The notes below the pieces were generated by a model, which was not told the DNA's origin, ran no database searches, and was given only the letters and a program-made list of their open reading frames with translations. Of a DNA stretch of 64,000 nt, positions 56,717-64,000 are shown piece by piece. Source of the stretch: Neisseria arctica (GTDB lineage: Bacteria > Pseudomonadota > Gammaproteobacteria > Burkholderiales > Neisseriaceae); the NCBI RefSeq assembly GCF_022870905.1, contig NZ_CP091510.1:1240001-1304000 (forward strand), read 5' to 3'. Within the stretch, counting starts at the first letter, position 1; each line of letters starts with the position of its first letter. A program made the translations under genes and the position numbers.

Positions 56717-56753
56717 AAATGCCGTCTGAAAATATTTTCAGACGGCATTTTTA
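56717..56753 (+). terminator. Inverted DUS terminator after typA
   Basis: AAAATGCCGTCTGAAAA pairs with TTTTCAGACGGCATTTT (to about 56752), followed by TTATT. AT-type arms. Confidence 0.85.
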
Positions 56754-56938
56754 TTAAAACCATCAATTACGGATATTCACTGGAATACCCGTAATCAAAT
56801 TTTTTATTTTGCAAACATTTGATTTGCAACCCCTCCATCCCTTTCTTCCTATCCGGATATCAGTTAACCCTTCATAAAATTTGACAGTACGTTTAAAAAT
56901 ACGCACACTCGCAGCACCTTTATATATCCGTTTTCATT

Positions 56939-58093
56939 ATGACTTGGACAGCCCGCTTTCAACAGGCATTAGCCGAACAACAGCGCAAGCAGGCTTATCG
57001 CCGCCTCATCGCCCGCCGTGCAACTCAACCGCCTTACCTCGAGCGCAACGGAAAACGCTACCTGAATTTCGGGGGAAACGATTATCTTGGCCTTAGCCAT
57101 GATCCCGAAATCATCCGCGCATGGCAGCAAGCCTTATCCTGTTATGGTATAGGCAGCGGAGGCTCGCCCCTAGTTAGCGGCCATACCGAAGCGCATGCGA
57201 CCCTAGAACAGCAATTGCAACAATGGTTGGGCTATGAGCGCGCCTTACTGTTTTCCAGCGGATACAGCGCGAATCAAGCCGTATTACTCGGTCTGCTCCG
57301 TCAAGATGATATTCTTCTGGCCGATAAACTTTGCCATGCTTCCATGCAGGAAGCCGCCGCACTCTCTCCGGCGCTTTACCGCCGTTTCGCCCATCAACGT
57401 TACGACATTCTTGCCCAACAACTCGAAACATACGCCGATAACTCTGTTTTAATCGCCAGTGAAGGCGTATTCAGTATGGACGGCGATTGTGCCGATATCC
57501 CGCAATTATGCGCACTCTCCCGCCGCTACGGAGCCTTATTGCTCCTAGACGATGCGCACGGTATCGGGGTACTCGGAAAAGAAGGCCGGGGCAGTGCGGC
57601 AGCGGCAGGCGAACATCCCGACATCCTGATCATCACATTCGGAAAGGCAGTCGGCTCAATGGGAGCCGCCGTATTGTGCAACCATGAAACTGCCGAGTAC
57701 CTGATCCAATTTGCCCGGCATCTGATTTACAGTACGGCTATCCCGCCAGCCCAAGCCGTTGCACTCAGCACCGCATTCCAACGGATACGGGAAGCAGACG
57801 GATTAAGAGCGAAACTGCAGCAAAACATTACCCGTTTCCGAGCAGGGATTCGGCAACTCGGTATGGCAGAACGCCTGCTCCCCTCTCAAACCGCCATTCA
57901 GCCGCTTATATGCGGCAGCAATCAAGCCGCATTGGATGCCGCTGAAAAGCTATCGGCACAAGGTTTGTATGTACCCGCTATCCGGCCACCTACCGTACCG
58001 CAAGGGCAGGCGCGCCTTCGCATTACATTGACTGCCGCTCATGAAGCAGAACATATCGACGCCCTTTTGCAAGGATTGCACTATGCCGTCTGA
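56939..58093 (+). CDS. bioF: 8-amino-7-oxononanoate synthase
   Basis: First committed step of the biotin ring: PLP enzyme condensing pimeloyl-ACP (or -CoA) and alanine. 384 residues, matches E. coli BioF: LNFGGNDYLGLSHDP near residue 40, cofactor loop LLLDDAHGIGVLG, and the PLP lysine in IITFGKAVGSMGAA. Overlaps bioC by 11 bases, so the pair is coupled. No bioA, bioB or bioD in the window. Confidence 0.95.
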   Translation: MTWTARFQQALAEQQRKQAYRRLIARRATQPPYLERNGKRYLNFGGNDYLGLSHDPEIIRAWQQALSCYGIGSGGSPLVSGHTEAHATLEQQLQQWLGYERALLFSSGYSANQAVLLGLLRQDDILLADKLCHASMQEAAALSPALYRRFAHQRYDILAQQLETYADNSVLIASEGVFSMDGDCADIPQLCALSRRYGALLLLDDAHGIGVLGKEGRGSAAAAGEHPDILIITFGKAVGSMGAAVLCNHETAEYLIQFARHLIYSTAIPPAQAVALSTAFQRIREADGLRAKLQQNITRFRAGIRQLGMAERLLPSQTAIQPLICGSNQAALDAAEKLSAQGLYVPAIRPPTVPQGQARLRITLTAAHEAEHIDALLQGLHYAV

Positions 58094-58094
58094 A
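58083..58094 (+). repeat. DNA uptake sequence serving as the bioC start
   Basis: ATGCCGTCTGAA is at once an AT-type uptake sequence and the first four codons of bioC (Met-Pro-Ser-Glu), overlapping the bioF stop. Confidence 0.9.
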
Positions 58095-58865
58095 CAAAAA
58101 ATACGTATCGCCCGCGCATTCAGCCAAGCCGCCCAAGGATATGACCGCGCGGCCGAACTCCAACGCCATGTCGGCCATACCCTGCTGCAATATTTGCAAT
58201 GCACTGAAGCAAACGGACTAACCGGAAAAAACATTCTCGATATCGGTGCCGGCAGCGGCTACTTCAGCCGTATTCTCACCGAAGAAGGCGCCAACGTGCT
58301 GGCTTTAGACTTAGCCGAGGGCATGTTGCGCCATATCCGCCAAACACCCGATGCCCCTGCCTGCCTCCTGGCCGATGCCGAAGCATTGCCTCTTACCGAA
58401 AACAGTTTCGATATCTGCTTTAGCAGCCTTGCGGTGCAATGGTGCGATCTTCCTCAAACCGCCGCAGAAATGCTGAGGGTATTAAAACCGGGCGGAATAG
58501 CGGCCGTTGCCACACTCTCACAAGGCAGCCTGAGCCAGCTTTCACATGCTTGGCAAGCGGCAGACCATGCCGCACACACCAACCGCTTTCTACCGCAAGA
58601 GGAAATCACCGCTGCTTTCGATATTTTTGCTACCCGCACAATTTTTAGTGAAACCTGTACCCGCCGCTTCCCTGATCTCAAAAGCCTTTTGGGTGATTTG
58701 AAACACGTCGGCGCCAATCATGTGCTTGAGCGCACTGAACGCGGCCTGACGGGCAAACAGCGTTGGCTGAAATTTCAGACGGCCTATGAAGCCATGCGGG
58801 ATGAAAACGGCTTGCTACCGCTTGATTACCATGTAGTTTACGTTATCGCTCGAAAAGCCTTATAG
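58083..58865 (+). CDS. bioC: Malonyl-ACP O-methyltransferase BioC
   Basis: Starts biotin synthesis by methylating malonyl-ACP with SAM. 260 residues from ATG 58083 (MPSEQKIRIARAFSQAAQGYD). SAM site ILDIGAGSGYFSRILTEEGANVLALDLAEGM and SSLAVQWCDLPQTAAE are present, and FARAF/FSQAAQGYDRAAELQ is the BioC N-terminal feature. An in-frame ATG 42 bases earlier would only extend into bioF. Another uptake sequence lies at 58774-58785. Confidence 0.92.
   Translation: MPSEQKIRIARAFSQAAQGYDRAAELQRHVGHTLLQYLQCTEANGLTGKNILDIGAGSGYFSRILTEEGANVLALDLAEGMLRHIRQTPDAPACLLADAEALPLTENSFDICFSSLAVQWCDLPQTAAEMLRVLKPGGIAAVATLSQGSLSQLSHAWQAADHAAHTNRFLPQEEITAAFDIFATRTIFSETCTRRFPDLKSLLGDLKHVGANHVLERTERGLTGKQRWLKFQTAYEAMRDENGLLPLDYHVVYVIARKAL
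58774..58785 (+). repeat. DNA uptake sequence inside bioC
   Basis: TTCAGACGGCCT in the last 90 bases of bioC, coding part of KFQTAYE. Confidence 0.85.
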
Positions 58866-58933
58866 GAAAACACCTATGGCTGATTTTTCGATACGGCCTC
58901 CCATTACCAAACAAGATTACTTGGAAAAAAGTC

Positions 58934-59403
58934 ATGAAAGCGCAAAAATGGAAAACGGCAGGCTGCATCATCCTTCTCGCGGCACTATCCGCCTGCTCTC
59001 CTCCTGGTTCAGGCCAACCGCGGCAAAAAACCTCCGCCCAGCAACCTTTACAATCGGTATCCCGCCAAGATGCCAGCCAATAGGCTGGCCTATATCGCGG
59101 TGAATTGCCCTGACCGGACTGCGATTACATTGAGGCCGAACTAACGCTCCGCCCAGAGGGAATTTATGTTTTCAAAAGCCGCTATGTCGGCAGAGTGGCC
59201 GGTGAGCTGCCGCAAATCAGGCGGGGAAGGTTTCTTTGGAAAAAGACGGTATGATTGAATTAGATGCCGCAGCACATAATATGGTATTTTTTGTAGGCAA
59301 CGGCGCGCTGGAAATACGCGGTACGGATGGCAAAGCACATCCCGACCGTCACGGAAAAATCTGCCGCTTGCCCAAAATAGAAAGCTTTGACCTTCCCCGC
59401 TAA
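58934..59403 (+). pseudogene. NlpE-like copper-resistance lipoprotein, inactivated
   Basis: From ATG 58934 the frame encodes a lipoprotein signal (MKAQKWKTAGCIILLAALSAC, lipobox SAC) and a mature part. In-frame TAG (59081-59083) and TGA (59111-59113) interrupt it: the context reads AGLYRGELP, stop, PDCDYIEAELTLRPEGIYVF, which is the NlpE N-terminal motif with the first Cys of CxxC turned from TGC to TGA. Near 59240-59250 a one-base shift moves the reading; the rest MIELDAAAHNMVFFVGNG then continues in another frame to TAA 59401-59403. At least three disabling changes make it a clear pseudogene. The protein would sense surface or copper stress in the outer membrane. Confidence 0.85.
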
Positions 59404-59477
59404 TGGCTTAGAAAACACCAGCAGGCAACCATACGAAACCAACGGATCCGCGCTTTATAAGTTTTTATTACAAAAAT

Positions 59478-59520
59478 AAAATGCCGTCTGAAAACCACAC
59501 ATTTTTCAGACGGCATTTTT
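59478..59520. terminator. Bidirectional DUS terminator before moeA end
   Basis: AAATGCCGTCTGAAAA and TTTTTCAGACGGCATTT frame a 9-base loop between the nlpE remnant and the converging moeA gene. Confidence 0.85.
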
Positions 59521-59530
59521 ACGAGGAAAA

Positions 59531-60730
59531 TTAATCGGGCAATAAATGAATATTAACCTTCTGCCCTTCGGAAATGGTTTCTCCGGGAGGCACTTCGCAA
59601 AACGCATGCGCGCGCGCGCAAGTACTGAGCATGGCGGAACCCTGATTCGGTAACAAACGGGCCACGGTATCGCCAGCCTCATCTGTTTCTACCATTACCC
59701 GTAAAAACTCCCTGCGTTTAATCGGTTTGGCAGTATTGAAAGCCGCTTTGGCAGTGATCACGGGCAATTGCCAATGACGGGGGTTTTTACCCATCATTTT
59801 GTTTAGTACCGGCAACAGCAACATATGTGCGGTTACAAATGTCGCAACAGGATTACCCGGCAGGATAAATACATTGGTACGTGCGATACTGCCCCACGCG
59901 AAAGGCTTGCCGGGCTTGATGGCCAATGTGTGCGTAGTCAGATGGCCGACATTTTCGATTGCCTGTTTGAGATAATCGGCTTCCCCTACGGAGGCACCGC
60001 CGCTGGTAACAATTACATCAAATTTTTTAGCGGCAAAGCCCAAAGCAGCTTCCGTCCGCGCCAAATCATCGGGCAAAATACCGCCGTCCATAACTTCGGC
60101 GCCAATCATGCGCAACAATGCCATCAATTGGTAACGGTTGGCATCATAAATTTTACTTTCCCCCAAAGCATCGCCCGGTTCGGTCAATTCATTGCCGCTG
60201 GAAAATACAATAACTTTTAAACGTGCAAACACGGGAACATTCTTATACCCCTGGGAAGCGGCCAAGCCCAAAGCAGCGGCATTCAGGGTGCATCCTTCCG
60301 GCAACAACTCTTGCCCTGCATCGATTTCTTCAGCCTTCAGGCGCATATGCTGCCCTGTACGGATATCGGCCTCAACCGAAAGAATATCGCCGTCTATCGT
60401 AGTTTGCTCCTGCGGTACGACGGCGCTAGTATTGGCCGGCAGCGGCGCACCGGTAAAAATCCGTACCGCCTGCCCGTGAGATAACGGCATATCGGCAGTT
60501 TGCCCTGCTTGAATACGGCTGACTACGGAAAATTGCTTCAAACCCCCTTCGGTATCGCAAACGGCATAGCCGTCCATCGCACTATTATCAAACAAAGGGC
60601 TTGGATAGCGGGCATTCAGCGGAGCTGCCAATACACGGTTGGCAGCTTCTCCTAAGGCAAGATTAACGCATTCCAGCGTACAATTATGAGTATCGAATAA
60701 TTGCCGGCGGGCGGTTTCGAAATCTATCAT
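59531..60730 (-). CDS. moeA: Molybdopterin molybdenumtransferase MoeA
   Basis: Inserts molybdenum into adenylated molybdopterin. 399 residues: the [13 protein letters not shown] motif, [17 protein letters not shown] (the molybdate/MPT binding GGxSxG), and [16 protein letters not shown] with [18 protein letters not shown]. Overlaps mobA by four bases. Final gene of the molybdenum cofactor operon moaD-moaE-mobA-moeA. With modABC it provides Mo cofactor for a nitrate reductase. Confidence 0.95.
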   Translation of the reverse strand: MIDFETARRQLFDTHNCTLECVNLALGEAANRVLAAPLNARYPSPLFDNSAMDGYAVCDTEGGLKQFSVVSRIQAGQTADMPLSHGQAVRIFTGAPLPANTSAVVPQEQTTIDGDILSVEADIRTGQHMRLKAEEIDAGQELLPEGCTLNAAALGLAASQGYKNVPVFARLKVIVFSSGNELTEPGDALGESKIYDANRYQLMALLRMIGAEVMDGGILPDDLARTEAALGFAAKKFDVIVTSGGASVGEADYLKQAIENVGHLTTHTLAIKPGKPFAWGSIARTNVFILPGNPVATFVTAHMLLLPVLNKMMGKNPRHWQLPVITAKAAFNTAKPIKRREFLRVMVETDEAGDTVARLLPNQGSAMLSTCARAHAFCEVPPGETISEGQKVNIHLLPD

Positions 60731-61308
60731 GTCGGATATTCCATATCTTGTGGTGAGTTGTAATTAGTGAAATCAGCCTCATGCGGAAACATCACTGCTC
60801 GGGCGCGCTGTTGCTGCAGCCAACCGCGAATAGTGCGGGCACCGGCATTCAGATAAGTGACTGCGGCAGGCAAAAGCTGCGGACGGACAAACATAATGCT
60901 GTAATGCGCACGCGCAGAAGTTTGCGCATAAAACGCATGGCACAAAGGGGATTTACGGGCGGCCGCCGAAAATGTGGCGGCCAAATCCGGCGGCAGATAG
61001 GGAGTGTCGCAAGGCACGGTTAACAGCCAATCCGCACTGACCAATTGCAAATCGCTGGCAGCGGTACACAATGCGGCCAAAGGGCCCATCATCTGCCAAC
61101 GCCGCGCATCGGAGAATACATGCGGGCTGCGCTGTGCGTATTGCTCCAAATTGCGGTTGGCACTGATGGCAATATGTTTTACTTGGGGACGCAGGCAGTC
61201 GACCACATGGTCAATAAAAGCTTTGCCTTGCCACTCAATCAAACCTTTGTCTTCGCCCCCCATGCGGCTGCCTTGTCCGCCTGCCAAAATCAATGCCGTA
61301 ATATTCAT
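60727..61308 (-). CDS. mobA: Molybdenum cofactor guanylyltransferase MobA
   Basis: Attaches GMP to Moco to make the bis-MGD cofactor of DMSO-reductase-type enzymes such as nitrate reductase. 193 residues from ATG 61308 ([23 protein letters not shown]), the same length as E. coli MobA (194); an in-frame start 15 bases upstream is possible. The nucleotide-binding [12 protein letters not shown] and the metal-binding VPCDTPYLP are seen. Shares four-base overlaps with moaE and moeA. Confidence 0.94.
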   Translation of the reverse strand: MNITALILAGGQGSRMGGEDKGLIEWQGKAFIDHVVDCLRPQVKHIAISANRNLEQYAQRSPHVFSDARRWQMMGPLAALCTAASDLQLVSADWLLTVPCDTPYLPPDLAATFSAAARKSPLCHAFYAQTSARAHYSIMFVRPQLLPAAVTYLNAGARTIRGWLQQQRARAVMFPHEADFTNYNSPQDMEYPT

Positions 61309-61772
61309 TGCGCCTTTTTCCAACTTTGGGCCGCTTGCATATCGGTAGTTTTAGCCTCCACCCAATGAGAACGGCCGTCTGAAAAATGCTCCTGCTTCCA
61401 AAACGGGGCTTCTGTTTTAAGGTAATCCATCAGGTATTCGGCAGCGGCAAATGCGGCTTTTCGGTGTTCGGAAGCAACCAATACCAATACTATCTGCTCT
61501 TCTGCCGCCAACATTCCCACCCTATGGATAATGGTGCAGGCGGTAAGTGGCCAACGGTTGAAGGCGGAATCGGCAATACGGGCTATTTCCGCTTCCGTTA
61601 CCTCAGGGAAATGCTCCAAAAATAAATGCGAAAGCGGGGTATCGGTATCTCTATCGCGCACCAATCCGCTAAACGCCACGACGGCTCCGGTATTACGGCT
61701 TCGTTGAAGCAACGCCTGATACTCTTCGTTAATGTTGAAATCTTCATGCTGGATACGAATGAGGGTTTTCAT
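61305..61772 (-). CDS. moaE: Molybdopterin synthase catalytic subunit MoaE
   Basis: Large subunit converting cPMP to molybdopterin with sulfur from MoaD. 155 residues from ATG 61772 ([22 protein letters not shown]). Key features are [38 protein letters not shown], and active Lys in the [12 protein letters not shown] motif. A longer in-frame start lies in moaD. Two bases after moaD and overlapping mobA. Confidence 0.95.
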   Translation of the reverse strand: MKTLIRIQHEDFNINEEYQALLQRSRNTGAVVAFSGLVRDRDTDTPLSHLFLEHFPEVTEAEIARIADSAFNRWPLTACTIIHRVGMLAAEEQIVLVLVASEHRKAAFAAAEYLMDYLKTEAPFWKQEHFSDGRSHWVEAKTTDMQAAQSWKKAQ

Positions 61773-61774
61773 AT

Positions 61775-62023
61775 TCAGCCCCCTGTTACCGGGGGCAACA
61801 GGCCGACTTCGGCACCTGAAGGGATATAGTCTTCCCAACTGCTGATTTTCTTATTGATGACTAACCGGAAAATCTTGTCTTCTGCCAAAGCCTCGCGCCA
61901 TACTTCACCGCGTGCATGTAAAAATTCCAACAGCTCCCGACCACTGCCGCCCTGCCATTCCAGCTGTTCCTGTACGGTAGCCAGCTGCTGTTTCAATACA
62001 CCGAAATAAAGAATCGTAATCAT
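61775..62023 (-). CDS. moaD: Molybdopterin synthase sulfur carrier MoaD
   Basis: 82-residue ubiquitin-like sulfur carrier from ATG 62023 (MITILYFGVLKQQLA); a TTG nine bases upstream is an alternative. It ends in PPVTGG, the Gly-Gly that becomes thiocarboxylated and donates sulfur to cPMP. First gene of the operon, reading away from narX. Confidence 0.95.
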   Translation of the reverse strand: MITILYFGVLKQQLATVQEQLEWQGGSGRELLEFLHARGEVWREALAEDKIFRLVINKKISSWEDYIPSGAEVGLLPPVTGG

Positions 62024-62253
62024 TGTGTTCAAACCATTATCGTATTATTTGTAACCACGGTATTTACAACCGCATTACAAGCCGTCTGAAACGCCTTGCC
62101 TGTACCGTTTCCTACCGTGTTATGGAAATATTGTCAGAATTTTACCGCAAAACCCATCTTCATAAGGCTAAAGCGGCATCCTCCCTTTGGCGGATTGCAG
62201 CCCGCTTCTTACGGTGATAGGGTATCCATCATTTTTACCAACCTGCCTTATCC

Positions 62254-64000
62254 ATGAATCTGATTGCACGGTTCCGCCGAAAATACACCGCCAGTTTATC
62301 CGGGCGACTTAAACTGCTTACCTGTTTGTGGGTAGGCGCGGCTTTGTTTTCCATCGCTTTCACGCTGGTACTTTCATGGCGGCTGGAAGGCGCAGGGGCA
62401 GCTATCAACGAGGCGGGCAGCCTGCGTATGCGTACCTACCGTTTGGCTTATCTGGCCGAGCGCCAAGCAGATTATGCGGTGATCGAAGCCCAACTGCAAT
62501 CTTTCGAAGATGCACTGCATACCATTGAAAAAGGTGACCCCAAACGCCCGCTGTTTCTGCCCGATACACCGCAAATCCACCAAAATATGCATAATATGCA
62601 GCAACATTGGTATCAGAATATCAAGCCGAAAATTCAGGCAGGCACCGTACCCGATGCCGCGCAACTCAAACAATTCGTCGGTATTATTGATGACTTTGTT
62701 CTTTCGGTAGAAAAAATCAATACCCGCAATACCGAATGGCTCCGCCTTTTTCAGACGGCCTTGATGGTCATGGTATTGGTTGGTGCCGGTGTGATGGTGG
62801 TATTACTGTATTTATGGGTAATCCGTCCGATTGATATTTTACGCGAAGGGGTAAGTGCCATCCGCAAAGGCCATTTCGGCACCCGCGTTGCCACCGGCAC
62901 CGTTGCCGAATTTGACCAATTGGGCAAAGGCTTCAATCAGATGAGCGCACACCTGCAAACTCTCTATACCGACCTTGAAGGCCAAGTGGCTTTGCAAACG
63001 CGCAATCTCGAATTAAAAAACCACGAATTGGAAACGCTGTACCAAACCTCAAGCGAACTACACCAATCACAAACCTCCGTAAAAGCCGCCGATAATTTTC
63101 TCAATAAAGTATTACCTCAGCTACCGGCTTCGGCAGCCAGTATCCGGCTGCTTGATTTCGATAGGCAACGGATGGATTTAGTTGCCAGCAGTGGCTTGCC
63201 TCAAACAATGCAGAATGCTGAGCAATGCGAACATCTTGAAGACTGCCTTTGCGGAAAATCTGCCGCGCGTACAGACGGCTATCCCGTACAGTTTTACGAT
63301 ACGCATCAAAAGGTATCCGGTGAAAATATCGCAAAAACCTTATGCGAGCGTGTCGGCTTTGATGATATCGCTGTTTTCCAGATCCGCTACCAAGAGCAAA
63401 AAATCGGTATTCTCACACTGTATTTTTCAGGCGGCCTCAAACTATCCAACCAAGAGACCGCCCTACTCAAAGCACTGTGCGACCAACTCGGCGTAACCAT
63501 CGCCAATATCCGATTAGTAGAAGAAAGCCGACAATTAGCCGTATTACAAGAGCGTAACCTGATGGCACAAGGCCTGCACGATAGCATTGCCCAAACACTC
63601 ACCTTTCTCAACCTGCAAGTGCAAATGCTTGAAAGCGCCATGCAGCGCCAAGAACAAGAGCAAGCCGAAGAAAATCTGCGCTTTATCAAAGACGGCGTAC
63701 AAGAATGCTATGATGACGTACGCGAACTACTACTCAATTTCCGTACCAAAATCAGCCGTAAAGAATTTCCCGAAGCCGTGCATACTCTAATAAAACGCTT
63801 CGAACAACAAACCCAGATTCCCGCCGATATCCGTTGGCAGGGAGAAGGCTTTCCCCTTAGCAGCGACGAACAACTTCAAGTGATTTTCATCCTGCAAGAG
63901 AGTTTGTCGAACATCCGCAAACATGCCCAAGCCCGACATGTCGACATCCAGATTATCAACGAGCAAGATTTCATACTACGCATCCGCGACAACGGCATCG
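62254..64000 (+). CDS. narX: Nitrate/nitrite sensor histidine kinase NarX, 3'-truncated by window edge
   Basis: Open frame from ATG 62254 to the end, at least 582 residues. TM1 about residues 21-41 and TM2 about 166-191 flank a periplasmic sensor with the P-box INEAGSLRMRTYRLAY (51-66) that binds nitrate. A HAMP domain (about 185-240), a coiled region, a GAF-like module containing five Cys (C325, C331, C333, C364, C409), then the HisKA_3 dimerisation box with His442 in QGLHDSIAQTLTFL; the ATP-binding NIRKHAQARHV-RIRDNG lies at the end. The Cys module is characteristic of NarX rather than NarQ. It would phosphorylate a NarL/NarP partner not shown here. An uptake sequence is at 62750-62761. Confidence 0.94.
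   Translation, partial: MNLIARFRRKYTASLSGRLKLLTCLWVGAALFSIAFTLVLSWRLEGAGAAINEAGSLRMRTYRLAYLAERQADYAVIEAQLQSFEDALHTIEKGDPKRPLFLPDTPQIHQNMHNMQQHWYQNIKPKIQAGTVPDAAQLKQFVGIIDDFVLSVEKINTRNTEWLRLFQTALMVMVLVGAGVMVVLLYLWVIRPIDILREGVSAIRKGHFGTRVATGTVAEFDQLGKGFNQMSAHLQTLYTDLEGQVALQTRNLELKNHELETLYQTSSELHQSQTSVKAADNFLNKVLPQLPASAASIRLLDFDRQRMDLVASSGLPQTMQNAEQCEHLEDCLCGKSAARTDGYPVQFYDTHQKVSGENIAKTLCERVGFDDIAVFQIRYQEQKIGILTLYFSGGLKLSNQETALLKALCDQLGVTIANIRLVEESRQLAVLQERNLMAQGLHDSIAQTLTFLNLQVQMLESAMQRQEQEQAEENLRFIKDGVQECYDDVRELLLNFRTKISRKEFPEAVHTLIKRFEQQTQIPADIRWQGEGFPLSSDEQLQVIFILQESLSNIRKHAQARHVDIQIINEQDFILRIRDNGI
62750..62761 (+). repeat. DNA uptake sequence inside narX
   Basis: TTCAGACGGCCT encoding FQTAL at the start of the second membrane helix. 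Confidence 0.85.

Noticed and set aside
58876..59103. Open frame of 75 codons just after bioC
   Set aside because: It uses a different frame from the NlpE-like remnant, has no recognisable features, and overlaps the clear lipoprotein signal of the pseudogene.
1..64000. tRNA, rRNA, CRISPR, insertion sequence or prophage
   Set aside because: Gaps were read for tRNA TpsiC loops, repeated spacers, and transposase motifs, and none was found. A covariance or profile scan would be needed to be final.

Overview
The window is one contiguous stretch of a chromosome from the family Neisseriaceae, most likely a Neisseria or close relative. The main evidence is the dense DNA uptake sequence (DUS) GCCGTCTGAA, present dozens of times on both strands, alone or as inverted pairs acting as terminators. 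By eye the 12-mer form AGGCCGTCTGAA is clearly commoner than ATGCCGTCTGAA, so this is an AG-type DUS dialect. The gene content agrees: a comP-like DUS-receptor minor pilin, paired bacterioferritin subunits, rho, ruvB, glnS and typA. No insertion sequence, prophage, CRISPR array, rRNA or tRNA gene was recognised.

Layout. 0-8 kb: the end of a nitrate transporter gene (narK), a small secreted protein, cca, a sucrose phosphorylase behind a palindromic operator-like site, and the molybdate transporter genes modA, modB and modC with a NeuD/PglD-type acyltransferase between modA and modB. 8-17.5 kb: a threonine aldolase, pqiABC (MCE lipid transport), and macA-macB with its own outer-membrane factor. 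17.8-24.3 kb: tandem minor pilin genes (pilV-like, comP), a nucleoside hydrolase, two family 2 glycosyltransferases, a DUF2062/metallopeptidase pair, and two decayed loci (a YiiX-type lipoprotein cut by one stop codon and a DinG-like helicase remnant). 24.3-36.5 kb: hemA, a GntR regulator, osmC/rraA, hldD-hldA-pyrF, an RDD protein, an FAH-family hydrolase, proS, an AT-rich gap with clustered DnaA boxes, and metW-metX. 36.5-49.4 kb: ruvB, rho, glnS, an amino-acid binding protein, the ubiE cluster with an SMR transporter, nadE, a lytic transglycosylase, pyrC and tusA. 49.5-64 kb: a TSUP permease with a CueR-like regulator, recD, bfr pair, typA, bioF-bioC, a dead nlpE-like gene, the molybdopterin operon moaD-moaE-mobA-moeA, and the start of the nitrate sensor narX.

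How the genes work together. Both ends concern nitrate respiration: NarK moves nitrate and nitrite, ModABC imports molybdate, MoaD/MoaE/MobA/MoeA build the cofactor a nitrate reductase needs, and NarX senses nitrate. The reductase itself is outside the window. Envelope functions form a second theme: PqiABC, MacAB, heptose synthesis (HldA/HldD), glycosyltransferases, a lytic transglycosylase and several lipoproteins. Natural transformation is the third, with ComP and the DUS it reads.

Three genes are broken (YiiX-like lipoprotein, DinG fragment, NlpE-like lipoprotein), which suggests ongoing loss of envelope and repair accessory genes. The most informative anomalies are a glutamine at mature position 5 of ComP, the DnaA-box cluster at 34.4-34.6 kb, the palindrome upstream of sucrose phosphorylase, and two mutually exclusive hairpins at 41.6 kb.
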